Positions 9,915 to 18,279 of a stretch of DNA of 64,000 nt are shown piece by piece. The stretch covers positions 62,001-126,000 of the forward strand of contig CALFUT010000006.1 of the NCBI GenBank assembly GCA_937929805.1. The letters are read 5' to 3'. The notes beneath the pieces were generated by a model, which searched no databases, had not been told where the DNA came from, and worked only from the letters and a program-made list of their open reading frames with translations. Positions within the stretch are counted from its first letter, which is position 1, and each line of letters starts with the position of its first letter. The position numbers and the translations under genes are program-made. The stretch is from an uncultured Pirellulaceae bacterium (GTDB taxonomy: Bacteria > Planctomycetota > Planctomycetia > Pirellulales > Pirellulaceae).

Positions 9915-11861
9915 ATGTCATCTCGTCACAGAAAAAAACTCCCCTCCGTCGAAAGCGATCAACACTTCGTCCAGATGGTCGAGTGGCTGGCGATGGAGTC
10001 AAAGGCCGAAGTCGAACGGATGGCCGAGCGTCGTCAGAGAATGAACTCGTCAGCGGCCGAAAAAGGTGGCGAGACGATTCTCGATCTGGCGGTCGTCGAT
10101 CACCGCAGCGGCCTTGGAGGACGATTTCTGTTCTCATTCAAAAGACGCAACATCAATCTGCCTATGCCTTGGCATCGATTGAAAGTCGGCTCGCCCGTCG
10201 TCGTGTCAGAGTTCCCGGAAGCTTCGGGAGAATCGTGGACTGGCGTGGTAAGTGGCCGCAACAAGGACGGGATTCAAGTCGCGGTTGATCATTGGTTGGA
10301 CGGAGACTGTTTTCGGATCGACTTGGCCGCCGACGAGGTGACTCGGCAACGCCAACTGGCGGCAATCACGACTGTTAAGAGCTCACGCGGGCGGTTGGGG
10401 CAGCTACGCGAAATTATGATGGGCGAGCGCGAGCCTTCGTTTGCTCCGGCGTTGCCTGATGTAAAATTTCGAGCGGAACTGAACGAGTCGCAGCAGCAGG
10501 CAGTGCGGTTTGCTCTTTCGGCGGAGGACTTGGCTGTGATTCACGGTCCACCCGGCACGGGGAAAACGACGACCGTGGTCGAGCTAATTACTCAAGCGAC
10601 CGAGCGTGGCCAAAAAGTGCTTGCGTGTGCTCCCAGCAATACGGCGGTGGACAACCTGCTAGAAAAACTGATCGCGGCAAAGCAGAAAGTTGTTCGCATC
10701 GGGCATCCTGCACGAGTGGCCGAACGTTTGCGCGACTACACGCTTGATGGTTTGGTCGAGCAGCATGAAAATCAATCCGTGATTCGAGACATGTACCGCG
10801 AAGCCGAGCAAATCTACCGCCGCGCCGCGAAATGGACTCGCAGCAAACGGGCTCGGGGTGAGCGACAAGAAATGCGGCGCGAAGCGCGAGAGCTTCAGCA
10901 ACATGCCCGGCTGATGGAGCAGCAGGCGATTGATTCGACGCTTGGCCGAGCCGAGATCATCTGTGCGACGACCACTTTCAACGAGGACGTGTTGGGCGAG
11001 CGTTGGTTTGACTTGGTGGTGATCGACGAAGCGTGTCAAAGCGTCGAACCCGGTTGCTGGCAGCCGATCCTTCGCTGCGACAAGGTCGTGATGGCGGGCG
11101 ATCCGATGCAATTGCCTCCGACGGTTCTTTCCAATGATGCCGCGCGGCAGGGGTTTGCCTTGAGCCTGTTGGAGCGGCAGGTGAAGCTGCACGGCGACAA
11201 GGTGACTCGGCTGTTGAACGTGCAATATCGCATGCACAACCAGATCATGAATTTTTCGTCGGATCATTTTTATGATGGGCGATTGGTTGCTGACCAAAGC
11301 GTTTGCTCGCATCGATTGTTTGACTTGGAACAGGTTGCCGAAAACGAACTGACGCGTGAACCGGTGACGTTGATCGATACGGCAGGAGCCGGTTGGGATG
11401 AGGAACTTGAGCCGGACGGGATGAGCAAACGGAATCCTCAAGAAGCGGCGTTGGTTGTGAAGAAAGTTCGCGGCCTGATCGAGTCAGGTTTGCCGGCGGA
11501 CGATATCGCCGTGATCGCGCCGTATGCGGCTCAGGTGCGGCTGGTGCGACAGTTGCTTGCCGAGCGTGATTCGTCAGAGCAGGGCAGGTGCGAAACCGAT
11601 GTGGAAGTCGACACGGTCGATGGTTTCCAAGGCCGCGAAAAAGAAGCGGTCGTGATATGCATGGTGCGATCCAACGGCGATGGCGAGATCGGCTTTTTGT
11701 CGGACGAGCGCCGAATGAACGTGGCGTTGACGCGTGCTCGCCGGAAGCTGATCGTCATCGGCGACAGTGCGACGCTAGGCGGGCACGAGTTCTATCAATC
11801 GCTACTGGAGTACTTCGAACAGCAGGGCGTTTATCACACCATTTGGGAAGAGGTCGATTGA
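9915..11861 (+). CDS. IGHMBP2/SMUBP2-like superfamily 1B DNA/RNA helicase
   Basis: A 648-residue helicase. The N-terminal 170 residues hold an OB/SH3-like region (VVSGRNKDGIQVAVDHWLDG), followed by the SF1 core: Walker A GPPGTGKTTT (about 209), DEACQS (motif II, about 370), GDPMQLPPT (motif III), NVQYRMHNQIMNF (motif IV), VDTVDGFQGREK (motif V) and VALTRARRKLIVIGD (motif VI). This set is typical of Upf1-like/IGHMBP2 helicases that unwind nucleic acid 5' to 3'. The ATG at 9915 is chosen because in-frame upstream codons (from TTG 9879) lie in spacer-like sequence. The bacterial role is unknown, probably RNA or R-loop processing. Confidence 0.9.
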   Translation: MSSRHRKKLPSVESDQHFVQMVEWLAMESKAEVERMAERRQRMNSSAAEKGGETILDLAVVDHRSGLGGRFLFSFKRRNINLPMPWHRLKVGSPVVVSEFPEASGESWTGVVSGRNKDGIQVAVDHWLDGDCFRIDLAADEVTRQRQLAAITTVKSSRGRLGQLREIMMGEREPSFAPALPDVKFRAELNESQQQAVRFALSAEDLAVIHGPPGTGKTTTVVELITQATERGQKVLACAPSNTAVDNLLEKLIAAKQKVVRIGHPARVAERLRDYTLDGLVEQHENQSVIRDMYREAEQIYRRAAKWTRSKRARGERQEMRREARELQQHARLMEQQAIDSTLGRAEIICATTTFNEDVLGERWFDLVVIDEACQSVEPGCWQPILRCDKVVMAGDPMQLPPTVLSNDAARQGFALSLLERQVKLHGDKVTRLLNVQYRMHNQIMNFSSDHFYDGRLVADQSVCSHRLFDLEQVAENELTREPVTLIDTAGAGWDEELEPDGMSKRNPQEAALVVKKVRGLIESGLPADDIAVIAPYAAQVRLVRQLLAERDSSEQGRCETDVEVDTVDGFQGREKEAVVICMVRSNGDGEIGFLSDERRMNVALTRARRKLIVIGDSATLGGHEFYQSLLEYFEQQGVYHTIWEEVD

Positions 11862-11957
11862 TGCGCCGGGTCTGAATTGATGGGTGCCATGCTTTATGCG
11901 TGCGTAAGACACGGTCGCGTCCCGGTTTGTCGTTAGACGATTCGTGAACGACTTGCG

Positions 11958-12947
11958 TCACTCAATTTCGCGGATCTCAACGCGGCGAAACTGAACGGGG
12001 TGGCTTTCGGATTGCAGAGAAATCGTGCCGCTGCTCAGTAGATAATCTTCCGATTTGGTTTTGTCCTTGTACCACTCTTTCACGACTTCCTCGGAAACCT
12101 TCAAGCCGTTCATGACTTCAGGGATGCGATCGTCTAGTTGCGGTTGTTGATACTCTAGGACGACTTCATCGCCGACTTTGTGTCGGATCGCCTTGCTGCC
12201 GCGAACTTCAATGACGACTGTCAGCCACTCGCCGACCGGAACTTTAGGACCCGTCGAATCAAAGCAGTGCGGCGCGAACAGGTTGCCATCGCGCACGACG
12301 TTTGTGCCTGGGGTGCAGCAACGCAGGGTCTGCGTGCCCTCGCCGTTTGGGTCGCAACTTTTCAGTTGGACTTCGATCGATGCCGGAAAAGTTTGATCGA
12401 CGGTCATGGTGGCAGGGTCTTGGCCGTGGAGCATCAGGCCGCTGTTGTATTTGGCCCAGCCAGCGCCGTCAGAAGTTTGTTTGCCGACGAAGCGATATTC
12501 GACTCGCAGGTCATAACTGGAAAATGGAGTGTCATAGAACAAGTGGCCGAACCGAGCCTTGAACTTGTTGTCCTCGTACCGGTCGTAGTTGACGCACAGC
12601 AAGCCTTCTTCGACTCGGAACGTCTTCAGCGGATCTTCGCCCAATTTGGAGAACCGAATCTTGGGCGTCCAGCCAGTCAGGTCTTTCCCGTTGAACAATG
12701 GACGCCACGCATCTGATTTTTCAGGGGAGCTGGCTTGGTCGGTAGTAACCGAGCCTTCAGCGTGGTTCGGACGGAGCCTCACCCTCCCGTGTGGCCTAGC
12801 TTGATCCGCGGCGACCGAGGTGTTAGCGGAGGGCTCAGCTTTGGTTTTATTCGCCTCTTGAGAAGGGCGTTCAAACCCAGAAAACAGGAGTGCAAGCCCA
12901 GCGATTAACAGCGTCGGGATTTGGGTATTTGCTCTGATTCGGTTCAT
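11958..12947 (-). CDS. secreted DUF1080 (3-keto-disaccharide hydrolase-type) protein
   Basis: A 329-residue protein with a signal peptide (IPTLLIAGLALLFSGF, lipobox absent) and a single DUF1080 jelly-roll domain: FNGKDLTGW at its start, GLMLHGQD in the middle, GTISLQSESHPVQFRRVEI at its end. DUF1080 domains are abundant in planctomycetes, and characterised members cleave 3-keto-glycosides; they resemble concanavalin-like lectins. The linker after the signal peptide contains a family B repeat translated as HGRVRLRPNHAEG. The flanking codons read DQA on both sides, possibly a target duplication. The gene stands alone, convergent with the helicase. Confidence 0.85.
   Translation of the reverse strand: MNRIRANTQIPTLLIAGLALLFSGFERPSQEANKTKAEPSANTSVAADQARPHGRVRLRPNHAEGSVTTDQASSPEKSDAWRPLFNGKDLTGWTPKIRFSKLGEDPLKTFRVEEGLLCVNYDRYEDNKFKARFGHLFYDTPFSSYDLRVEYRFVGKQTSDGAGWAKYNSGLMLHGQDPATMTVDQTFPASIEVQLKSCDPNGEGTQTLRCCTPGTNVVRDGNLFAPHCFDSTGPKVPVGEWLTVVIEVRGSKAIRHKVGDEVVLEYQQPQLDDRIPEVMNGLKVSEEVVKEWYKDKTKSEDYLLSSGTISLQSESHPVQFRRVEIREIE
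12765..12788. repeat. repeat family B arm inside the DUF1080 gene
   Basis: GTTCGGACGGAGCCTCACCC and the next 4 bases match the right arm of the copy at 7714-7737 with only a few changes. Read on the minus strand it encodes GRVRLRP in the linker after the signal peptide. Confidence 0.7.
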
Positions 12948-13114
12948 TTTTGGTTGCGCTTATGCTTTCAGAAGCTTTTGGGGAGCTTTCAGTAAAAATT
13001 TGATGATGTAATCGTTGCTGCTGGTCGATATGCCGGGAATCGGAGCCGTGGGTCGAATTCGCGTTGAGGCAGGCAAAATTCGGCCGCGACTGTCAAACTC
13101 CCCGGTTTTATGCC

Positions 13115-13142
13115 TTGCGGCCAGACGGTCATTTTGCATAAT
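13115..13142 (+). promoter_or_regulatory. candidate promoter for rpsR
   Basis: TTGCGG (13115) and CATAAT (13137) are separated by 16 bp, about 100 bp upstream of the bS18 start in an otherwise noncoding 294-bp spacer. Sequence inspection only. Confidence 0.35.
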
Positions 13143-13241
13143 ACGTGGCTCACATCTGAGCGACCGCGAAGTCGTTTGGGCGAAAATTCATTAGATCACA
13201 ACCGATTAACAACGCAATCACAGGGTTTTATCTTGGCCAAG

Positions 13242-13502
13242 ATGCGACGAAAGATGACGCGGCGAAAGCCCAAAACGAACACACGCACCGTCTCGAAGGA
13301 TCCGTTGTACGTCGATGGTGAGCGTCCTAGTCCAATGTACGTCGATTACAAAGACGTGGAACTGTTGAAGAAGCTAGTGAACCGCCACGGGAAAATTGTC
13401 GGTCGCCGCAAGACCGGCTGCACCGCGATCAGCCAGCACGCCGTGACCAGCGCGATCAAGCGAGCTCGATTCATGGCTCTGTTGCCATTCGTGGGCGATT
13501 AA
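13242..13502 (+). CDS. rpsR: 30S ribosomal protein bS18
   Basis: An 86-residue basic protein that binds the platform of the small ribosomal subunit with bS6. The C-terminal two-thirds match bS18: [26 protein letters not shown], and [13 protein letters not shown]. The N terminus is a short basic tail ([11 protein letters not shown]); an alternative in-frame ATG lies at 13254. There is no Shine-Dalgarno. It stands alone rather than next to rpsF/rplI, and is followed by a strong hairpin terminator. Confidence 0.93.
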   Translation: MRRKMTRRKPKTNTRTVSKDPLYVDGERPSPMYVDYKDVELLKKLVNRHGKIVGRRKTGCTAISQHAVTSAIKRARFMALLPFVGD

Positions 13503-13572
13503 TGTTTTTGACTGCCCAATAGGTTGGCTTTCTCGCCAATTGATTTGTGCAGCAAACAAGTGAACAACATCT

Positions 13573-13603
13573 AGGCCTGTCGGTTCTTCCGGCGGGCCTT
13601 TTT
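13573..13603 (+). terminator. rho-independent terminator after rpsR
   Basis: GGCCTGTCGG and CCGGCGGGCC form a 10-bp stem (two G-U or mismatched positions) with a 5-nt loop, followed by TTTTT. Confidence 0.8.
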
Positions 13604-13654
13604 GCGTGAGTCGTTTCATCGAAGCCACTATTCACCTCAATTAGATCGATCACC

Positions 13655-14086
13655 ATGTCGAAAACTTTCAGCATCAAGCGACGCGTCGAGTTTCGCGAAA
13701 CCGATACCGCCGGGATTGTTCACTTCTCGAACTTTTTTGCTTACATGGAACAAGCGGAGCACGAGCTGTTGCGGCATGTGGGGATGGGTGTCATTTGCGA
13801 GATCGATGGCCAGCCAATCAGTTTTCCTCGCGTCAACGCCGAGTGCAATTATCGCCTTGCGATTCGGTTTGAAGATGTGATCGATATCCGCGTCTCAGTG
13901 AAACGCATCGGGTCGAAAAGCATCACCTATGGTTTTGCGTTTCAGCTGGACGGCAACGCGGTAGCGGATGGAACGATCACCGTTGTCTGCTGCAAGTTCG
14001 AACACGGTAAGAAGCCGGTTGCGATCAAAACGCCGCAGAGGTTCATCGACGCGATCACACCTTGGCTGGAATCGAATGCGGGGTAA
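13655..14086 (+). CDS. hotdog-fold acyl-CoA thioesterase (YbgC/4HBT type)
   Basis: A 143-residue single hotdog domain. The signature RETDTAGIVHFSNFFAYMEQAEHE carries the catalytic Asp of 4-hydroxybenzoyl-CoA thioesterase-type enzymes, in the D-x-x-G-I-V-H context. The family hydrolyses acyl-CoA or acyl-ACP thioesters in the cytoplasm; the substrate is not predictable. ATG at 13655; no strong ribosome site. A free-standing gene between rpsR and the prenyltransferase-like gene. Confidence 0.87.
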   Translation: MSKTFSIKRRVEFRETDTAGIVHFSNFFAYMEQAEHELLRHVGMGVICEIDGQPISFPRVNAECNYRLAIRFEDVIDIRVSVKRIGSKSITYGFAFQLDGNAVADGTITVVCCKFEHGKKPVAIKTPQRFIDAITPWLESNAG

Positions 14087-14176
14087 TGTTCAGTCCCGAC
14101 TGTGGATTCCATTGACCCCCAAAGCTTGATCGTTGCTGTCTGAAAACTGTACTCTGTAAACGGTAGACTTTCTTTC

Positions 14177-15124
14177 TTGTCCAGCTATCTGCAAAATCTG
14201 ACGCTTCGCTTGGCGGAGGGCTTGTCAAAACTCCCAACCGCGACGATCGATCGCCACGCGGCCTACTTGTTGAACGCTCAGCAACCTGACGGAGGCTTTG
14301 CGGGTCGGATGGGAGGCAGTGATCTCTACTACACCGCGTTCGCGTTGCGAGGGCTATCGGTGCTGGGGCGGTTGGATGAAGAAGTCGGCGAAAAGGCCGG
14401 TCAGTTTATTCGCAATCAAATGTCCTCGAAGCAGACGATCGTCGATTTTTTCTCCTTGTTCTATGCCGCCAGTCTGCTACTGATTTTCGCTGGCGTGAAC
14501 GTGTTTGAAGACGCCGATGAACGCTGGCCCGATCAAGTTGCCGGCTTTCTGGATTCGTTGCGGCGTGAGGATGGTGGCTACGCCAAAGCGGAAGCGGGCC
14601 ATGCGGGTAGCACCTACCACACGTTTCTGGTGTTGTTGGTGTTGGAACTTTTGGATCGTCCGGTCGCGGACAAAGATGGGATCATTCGCTTTCTAGAATC
14701 ACAGCGTGAGCCGGACGGTGGCTGGCGAGAAATTCGAGCCAGCAAAAGAGCCGGAACGAATCCGACGGCGGCGGCCGTTGCCAGTTTGCTGATGCTTGAT
14801 GCGATCGATGAAGCGAAGGATCCGGAGCTGGTTGCCACGACGCTTGATTTTTTGGTCGAAATGCAAACCGAAGAAGGCGGCCTAAGAGCCAACACGCGCA
14901 TTCCGATCGCAGATTTGTTAAGCTCGTTCACGGGAGCACTGACGTTGTTGGATTTGCAGGCGTTTGACGAAATCGATATCGCTGCGTTTCGGAAGTTTGT
15001 CGAATCCATGGAGCGGCCCGAAGGTGGATTTCAAGCCGCCGCTTGGGATGATGCTCACGATGTTGAGTACACTTTTTACGGGTTGGGTTGCTTGGCGTTG
15101 TTGGCGGGCCAAAAAATTGATTGA
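14177..15124 (+). CDS. Rab geranylgeranyltransferase-beta-like alpha/alpha-barrel protein
   Basis: A 315-residue protein of five or six prenyltransferase repeats: NAQQPDGGFAGR, LRREDGGYAK, ESQREPDGGWREI, EMQTEEGGLRAN and MERPEGGFQAA. It belongs to the prenyltransferase/terpene cyclase alpha-alpha barrel superfamily and looks most like the beta subunit of protein geranylgeranyltransferase type II. The zinc ligands expected of that enzyme are not evident. The last-repeat D-x-x-H-T site reads DVEYTF here (Tyr for His), and the DxCYSWW segment is replaced by NPTAAAVASL. A catalytic protein prenyltransferase is therefore doubtful; a lipid-binding or divergent role is possible. TTG start. Confidence 0.7.
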   Translation: MSSYLQNLTLRLAEGLSKLPTATIDRHAAYLLNAQQPDGGFAGRMGGSDLYYTAFALRGLSVLGRLDEEVGEKAGQFIRNQMSSKQTIVDFFSLFYAASLLLIFAGVNVFEDADERWPDQVAGFLDSLRREDGGYAKAEAGHAGSTYHTFLVLLVLELLDRPVADKDGIIRFLESQREPDGGWREIRASKRAGTNPTAAAVASLLMLDAIDEAKDPELVATTLDFLVEMQTEEGGLRANTRIPIADLLSSFTGALTLLDLQAFDEIDIAAFRKFVESMERPEGGFQAAAWDDAHDVEYTFYGLGCLALLAGQKID

Positions 15125-15180
15125 GTACCGTGGCAGTGACCACGTGTTGTCGAACGTTTTCCTATTCGCTGCTCGAAAAG

Positions 15181-15210
15181 TCGACCAATTGTGATGGGCT
15201 GTGGTATAAT
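15181..15210 (+). promoter_or_regulatory. promoter for the vapBC-type module
   Basis: A perfect TATAAT (15205-15210) lies 18 bp after TCGACC (15181-15186), about 40 bp before the antitoxin start. AAGGAG at 15235-15240 is a strong ribosome site 9 nt before the ATG, unusual for this window. Confidence 0.55.
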
Positions 15211-15249
15211 TTCCTTTGGGGGTGATCGGCCGCTAAGGAGAGAGTTTCA

Positions 15250-15474
15250 ATGACCAACGACTTTAGATCTGAGTTAAATGCTGCCATCGCTGGCTTAGAC
15301 AGTGAACAACAGGAAACTGTTTTGGCATTTGTTCAGATGCTTAGGGAGAAACCGAAGGGTTTTAGTTCAGAACAGTTTAGTGAGCTCTCTGGGACACTGT
15401 CACCAGAAGAAGCGGCTGAAATGCAGCGCGTTGTGAAAGAAGGTTGTGGAAAGGTCGACACCGATGGATGGTAG
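15250..15474 (+). CDS. antitoxin of a VapBC-type module
   Basis: A 74-residue acidic protein (LDSEQQETVLAFVQMLREK, then SPEEAAEMQRVVKEGC). Size, the Leu/Glu-rich helical pattern and overlap with a PIN-domain gene make it the antitoxin, expected to bind and silence the toxin and repress its own promoter. AAGGAG lies 9 nt upstream. It overlaps the toxin start by 11 nt. No recognisable DNA-binding motif can be named with certainty. Confidence 0.75.
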   Translation: MTNDFRSELNAAIAGLDSEQQETVLAFVQMLREKPKGFSSEQFSELSGTLSPEEAAEMQRVVKEGCGKVDTDGW

Positions 15475-15853
15475 TCGCTTGCTCGATACCAGCGTGGTTA
15501 TTGCGGCTTTGGAAGAACCCAATGTTTACCTCAAATCGCTTGTCAAAGATGCGAGTTGTTATCTCACCGCAACCGTTGTGGGCGAGTTAATGTACGGCGC
15601 ATACAATTCTGCTAGGCAAGAACAAAATCTCGCTCGTGTCGAGCGTATGCAAAATCTTTTAGGGTATTTGCCTTGTGATTTTGATACGGCTCGACTGTAC
15701 GGAAGAATCAAAGCCGAATTGCGACGGAAAGGGAAGCCGATTCCAGACAATGATATTTGGATAGCTGCAGCGGCTATTCAATACGGGCTGACTTTGGTGA
15801 CTCGCGATCGACATTTTGATTTTATTGATGGGCTTTCAAGACAGTATGCCTGA
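15464..15853 (+). CDS. vapC: VapC-type PIN-domain ribonuclease toxin
   Basis: A 129-residue PIN domain. The acidic residues that bind Mg/Mn are visible: LLDTSVV (first Asp), GELMYGA (Glu), DNDIWIAA (Asp pair) and TRDRHFD (final Asp). VapC toxins cut tRNA or rRNA when released from the antitoxin. ATG 15464 is preferred over GTG 15446, with AAAGG 8-9 nt upstream. The last 8 nt overlap the ATG of the downstream ABC ATPase, so the module shares a transcript with a core gene, which is unusual for a recently acquired toxin locus. Confidence 0.88.
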   Translation: MDGSRLLDTSVVIAALEEPNVYLKSLVKDASCYLTATVVGELMYGAYNSARQEQNLARVERMQNLLGYLPCDFDTARLYGRIKAELRRKGKPIPDNDIWIAAAAIQYGLTLVTRDRHFDFIDGLSRQYA

Positions 15854-16520
15854 CTTTTCTGCAACCAAGATCGTCAAAGAGTTCACGACCGGTGGTCAGC
15901 AGTTGCGGATTCTTGACGGAGTGAATGTTGAGCTTGATCGAGGCCAGAATCTGGCCATCGTTGGGCCAAGTGGCAGCGGCAAGAGCACTTTTCTGCACCT
16001 TGCCGGAACGTTGGATCGCCCCACGTCAGGTTCGATCAGTTTGCTTGCCACTGACGTTAGTAAACTAACCGAAAAGCAATTGCCAGCGTTTCGCAACGAG
16101 CAAGTTGGTTTCGTATTTCAAGAGCACCATCTGTTGCCTCAATTGACCGCGTTAGAAAACGTGCTGCTGCCGACCTTGGCGACCGGGAAGTCTTCTCAGA
16201 CGCAAAACGATCGAGCCCAAGAGTTACTTGAACAGGTCGGGCTGCGTGATCGAGTCCATCACTTGCCGGCCGCGTTGTCCGGCGGTGAACGACAGCGAGT
16301 CGCCGTTGCCCGGGCTTTGATCAACGAACCCGTTCTGCTGTTGGCCGATGAACCCACGGGCAGTTTGGACCAAGAGAACGCCGACAAAATCGGGCAGCTT
16401 CTGCTCGATCTGCAAGCCGCTTCAAACGCGATCCTGATCTGTGTGACTCACAGTGATCGACTGGCCCAACGATTCGGTCAGCACGTGCGATTGCAGAACG
16501 GAAAATTCGTTCGCGATTGA
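15846..16520 (+). CDS. LolD-like ABC transporter ATPase
   Basis: A 224-residue ATPase of the LolD/MacB type. It has Walker A GPSGSGKST, Q-loop FVFQEHHLLPQLT, signature LSGGERQRVAVARAL, Walker B LLLADEPTGSLD and H-loop VTHSD. LolD powers extraction of lipoproteins from the inner membrane through LolC/E permeases. The likely partner is the 1188-aa FtsX-type permease at 18280, but a MATE gene on the other strand lies between, so the pair is not in one transcript. ATG 15846 is chosen; the upstream open frame overlaps vapC. Confidence 0.88.
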   Translation: MPDFSATKIVKEFTTGGQQLRILDGVNVELDRGQNLAIVGPSGSGKSTFLHLAGTLDRPTSGSISLLATDVSKLTEKQLPAFRNEQVGFVFQEHHLLPQLTALENVLLPTLATGKSSQTQNDRAQELLEQVGLRDRVHHLPAALSGGERQRVAVARALINEPVLLLADEPTGSLDQENADKIGQLLLDLQAASNAILICVTHSDRLAQRFGQHVRLQNGKFVRD

Positions 16521-16593
16521 GGTTTGGCGGCTGTAATTTTGGATCCTGTTTAACGACGAGCCGGCAGGCGACCGCGTGCTCGCCACCCATTCA

Positions 16594-16673
16594 GGGAGGG
16601 GAAGGCTCCGTCCGCCCCCTTCGAATGGTTACGCATATTTCTCCGCGTGGCTCGGGCGGAGCCTCGCCCTCCC
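16594..16673. repeat. repeat family B, inverted pair
   Basis: The arms GGGAGGGGAAGGCTCCGTCC (16594) and CTCGGGCGGAGCCTCGCCC (16651) pair at about 18 of 23 positions. It lies in a 225-bp spacer between convergent genes, so it could also form a transcript-ending hairpin. Confidence 0.75.
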
Positions 16674-16735
16674 GAGCACGCCCTCCCGAGCACGCCCTCC
16701 CGAACACGCCCTCCCGAGCACGCACCTCAGAGCAC
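16666..16735. repeat. five tandem 14-bp repeats
   Basis: The unit is GCCCTCCCGAGCAC. Units 1, 2 and 4 are identical, unit 3 has one change and unit 5 several. The first unit overlaps the right arm of the family B element, so the array looks like a slippage expansion of the repeat end. Confidence 0.85.
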
Positions 16736-16745
16736 GCCCTTTCGC

Positions 16746-18092
16746 CTACAGCTTGACCTGATGGTAAAACCGAGCGGTCAGCACAATCGCTGCGGTGCCT
16801 AAAGCAACGGCTGCTCCGTACCAGAAACCGATTGGCCCTAGTTTGCAGGCGTACGTCAACGCGAAACACGCCACGAGGCCGACGGCCCAATATGAAAGCA
16901 AAGACAAAAACATGGCCGCCCGAGTGTCCTTAAGCCCGCGCAGGCAGCACGAAGCAACGACTTGAACCGCATCGAACAACTGGAAAGTCGCAGCGACTTG
17001 AAGGAACGAAACCGCAATCGCAGCGGTTTGCGCGTTTTGCGGATCCTTTACGTCAAAATACAGGCTCAACACGGTCTCCGGCAGGAACCAGAAAACCAAT
17101 CCTGCTCCAATGGCATACGTCAATGCAATCAACATGCCTGCATAGCCAGCCTCTGCCGCATCGGACCGAGAACCTCGACCGATCGCGTTACCGACTCGAA
17201 TTGATGCCGCCAGCCCAATGCCCAGCGGAATCATGAAACTGATCGAAGCAGATTGGACGGCAATCTGATGGGCGGCCAGCGGCTCGGAACCGAACGTTCC
17301 GATCATGAACGCCATCATGCTGAACAGCCCGATTTCAAAACCGATCGTCAGCCCAATCGGTGCCCCGATTTTTACAATTTCAAGAATCGTTTTCAGTTGG
17401 GGGAACGGGCGCAGCGAAATCACTGGGTGGTCGGTGTAACGCAGCCGGATGTAGACAGCCATTGCAAAAAACATGATTGTATAAACGATGGCACTGGCGT
17501 AGCCGGTTCCAACCATCCCCATCGCAGGAATCCAACCCCATCCAAAAATCAAGACAAAGTTGGCAACGATGTTCATGCCGACACCCAGAAAGAAGATCGC
17601 CATGATCGGTGTTGTGTCCGAATGTCCTTCCAGAAATCCTTTCAGCGAGAACAGGCCGAACATGGCGGGCAAACCCCACGAGATCGCGCGTAGGTAGGCG
17701 GATGCAAGTTTCGCTGTTTCAGCGGTCTGGCCGGACCAGATCAGCCACGGATCGATGCTCAGGAAGACGATCAACGGCAGCGGCACCATGAAAATTCCCA
17801 ACCAAAGTCCCTGTTGAGCCGCCCGCGATGCTTCGTCCGGTTTACCCGCACCGATCGCCTGAGACACCATTGGGCTGACCGCCAGAATCATTCCCGAAAG
17901 AATGAACACGACGAAAAAGAAGACCGTTCCGCCGATCGCGATTCCAGCCAAGGATTGCTCGCCCAACCGGCCGACCATCATCGTGTCGATGAACGACAAT
18001 GAATTCTGTGCAAGCTGAGCCAAAATCAACGGCCACGCGACTTGCAGCAGTTGAGCAAACTCGCGAGAACTGGGAAGTTGAGGTCGAGGCAT
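16746..18092 (-). CDS. MATE-family multidrug/toxin efflux transporter
   Basis: A 448-residue, 12-helix transporter built of two similar halves. First half: LAQLAQNSLSFIDTMMVGRLG and PMVSQAIGAGKPDEA. Second half: LAAHQIAVQSASISFMIPLG and RVGNAIGRGSRSDA. The family exports cationic compounds in exchange for sodium or protons. The ATG at 18092 (MPRPQLPSS) is preferred; the extra 41 upstream residues are Arg/His-rich and atypical. It is transcribed toward the LolD-like gene and divergently from the FtsX permease. Confidence 0.88.
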   Translation of the reverse strand: MPRPQLPSSREFAQLLQVAWPLILAQLAQNSLSFIDTMMVGRLGEQSLAGIAIGGTVFFFVVFILSGMILAVSPMVSQAIGAGKPDEASRAAQQGLWLGIFMVPLPLIVFLSIDPWLIWSGQTAETAKLASAYLRAISWGLPAMFGLFSLKGFLEGHSDTTPIMAIFFLGVGMNIVANFVLIFGWGWIPAMGMVGTGYASAIVYTIMFFAMAVYIRLRYTDHPVISLRPFPQLKTILEIVKIGAPIGLTIGFEIGLFSMMAFMIGTFGSEPLAAHQIAVQSASISFMIPLGIGLAASIRVGNAIGRGSRSDAAEAGYAGMLIALTYAIGAGLVFWFLPETVLSLYFDVKDPQNAQTAAIAVSFLQVAATFQLFDAVQVVASCCLRGLKDTRAAMFLSLLSYWAVGLVACFALTYACKLGPIGFWYGAAVALGTAAIVLTARFYHQVKL

Positions 18093-18279
18093 GGCCGTGG
18101 TGACTTTTGAGCGAAGGTCGCGACCGCAACCGCGACTGTGCGATTGGAGCCTACTCCTCAAGGAGCGTTGCGTTGGCAGAAGGTTCGGTCCAGAATTGTG
18201 GTGGTTCCGACGCATTCCGCAACCTGACGTGAATCATCGAGAGCCAGCAAATCGTCTTCCTCTGAATAAAAACTGAATC

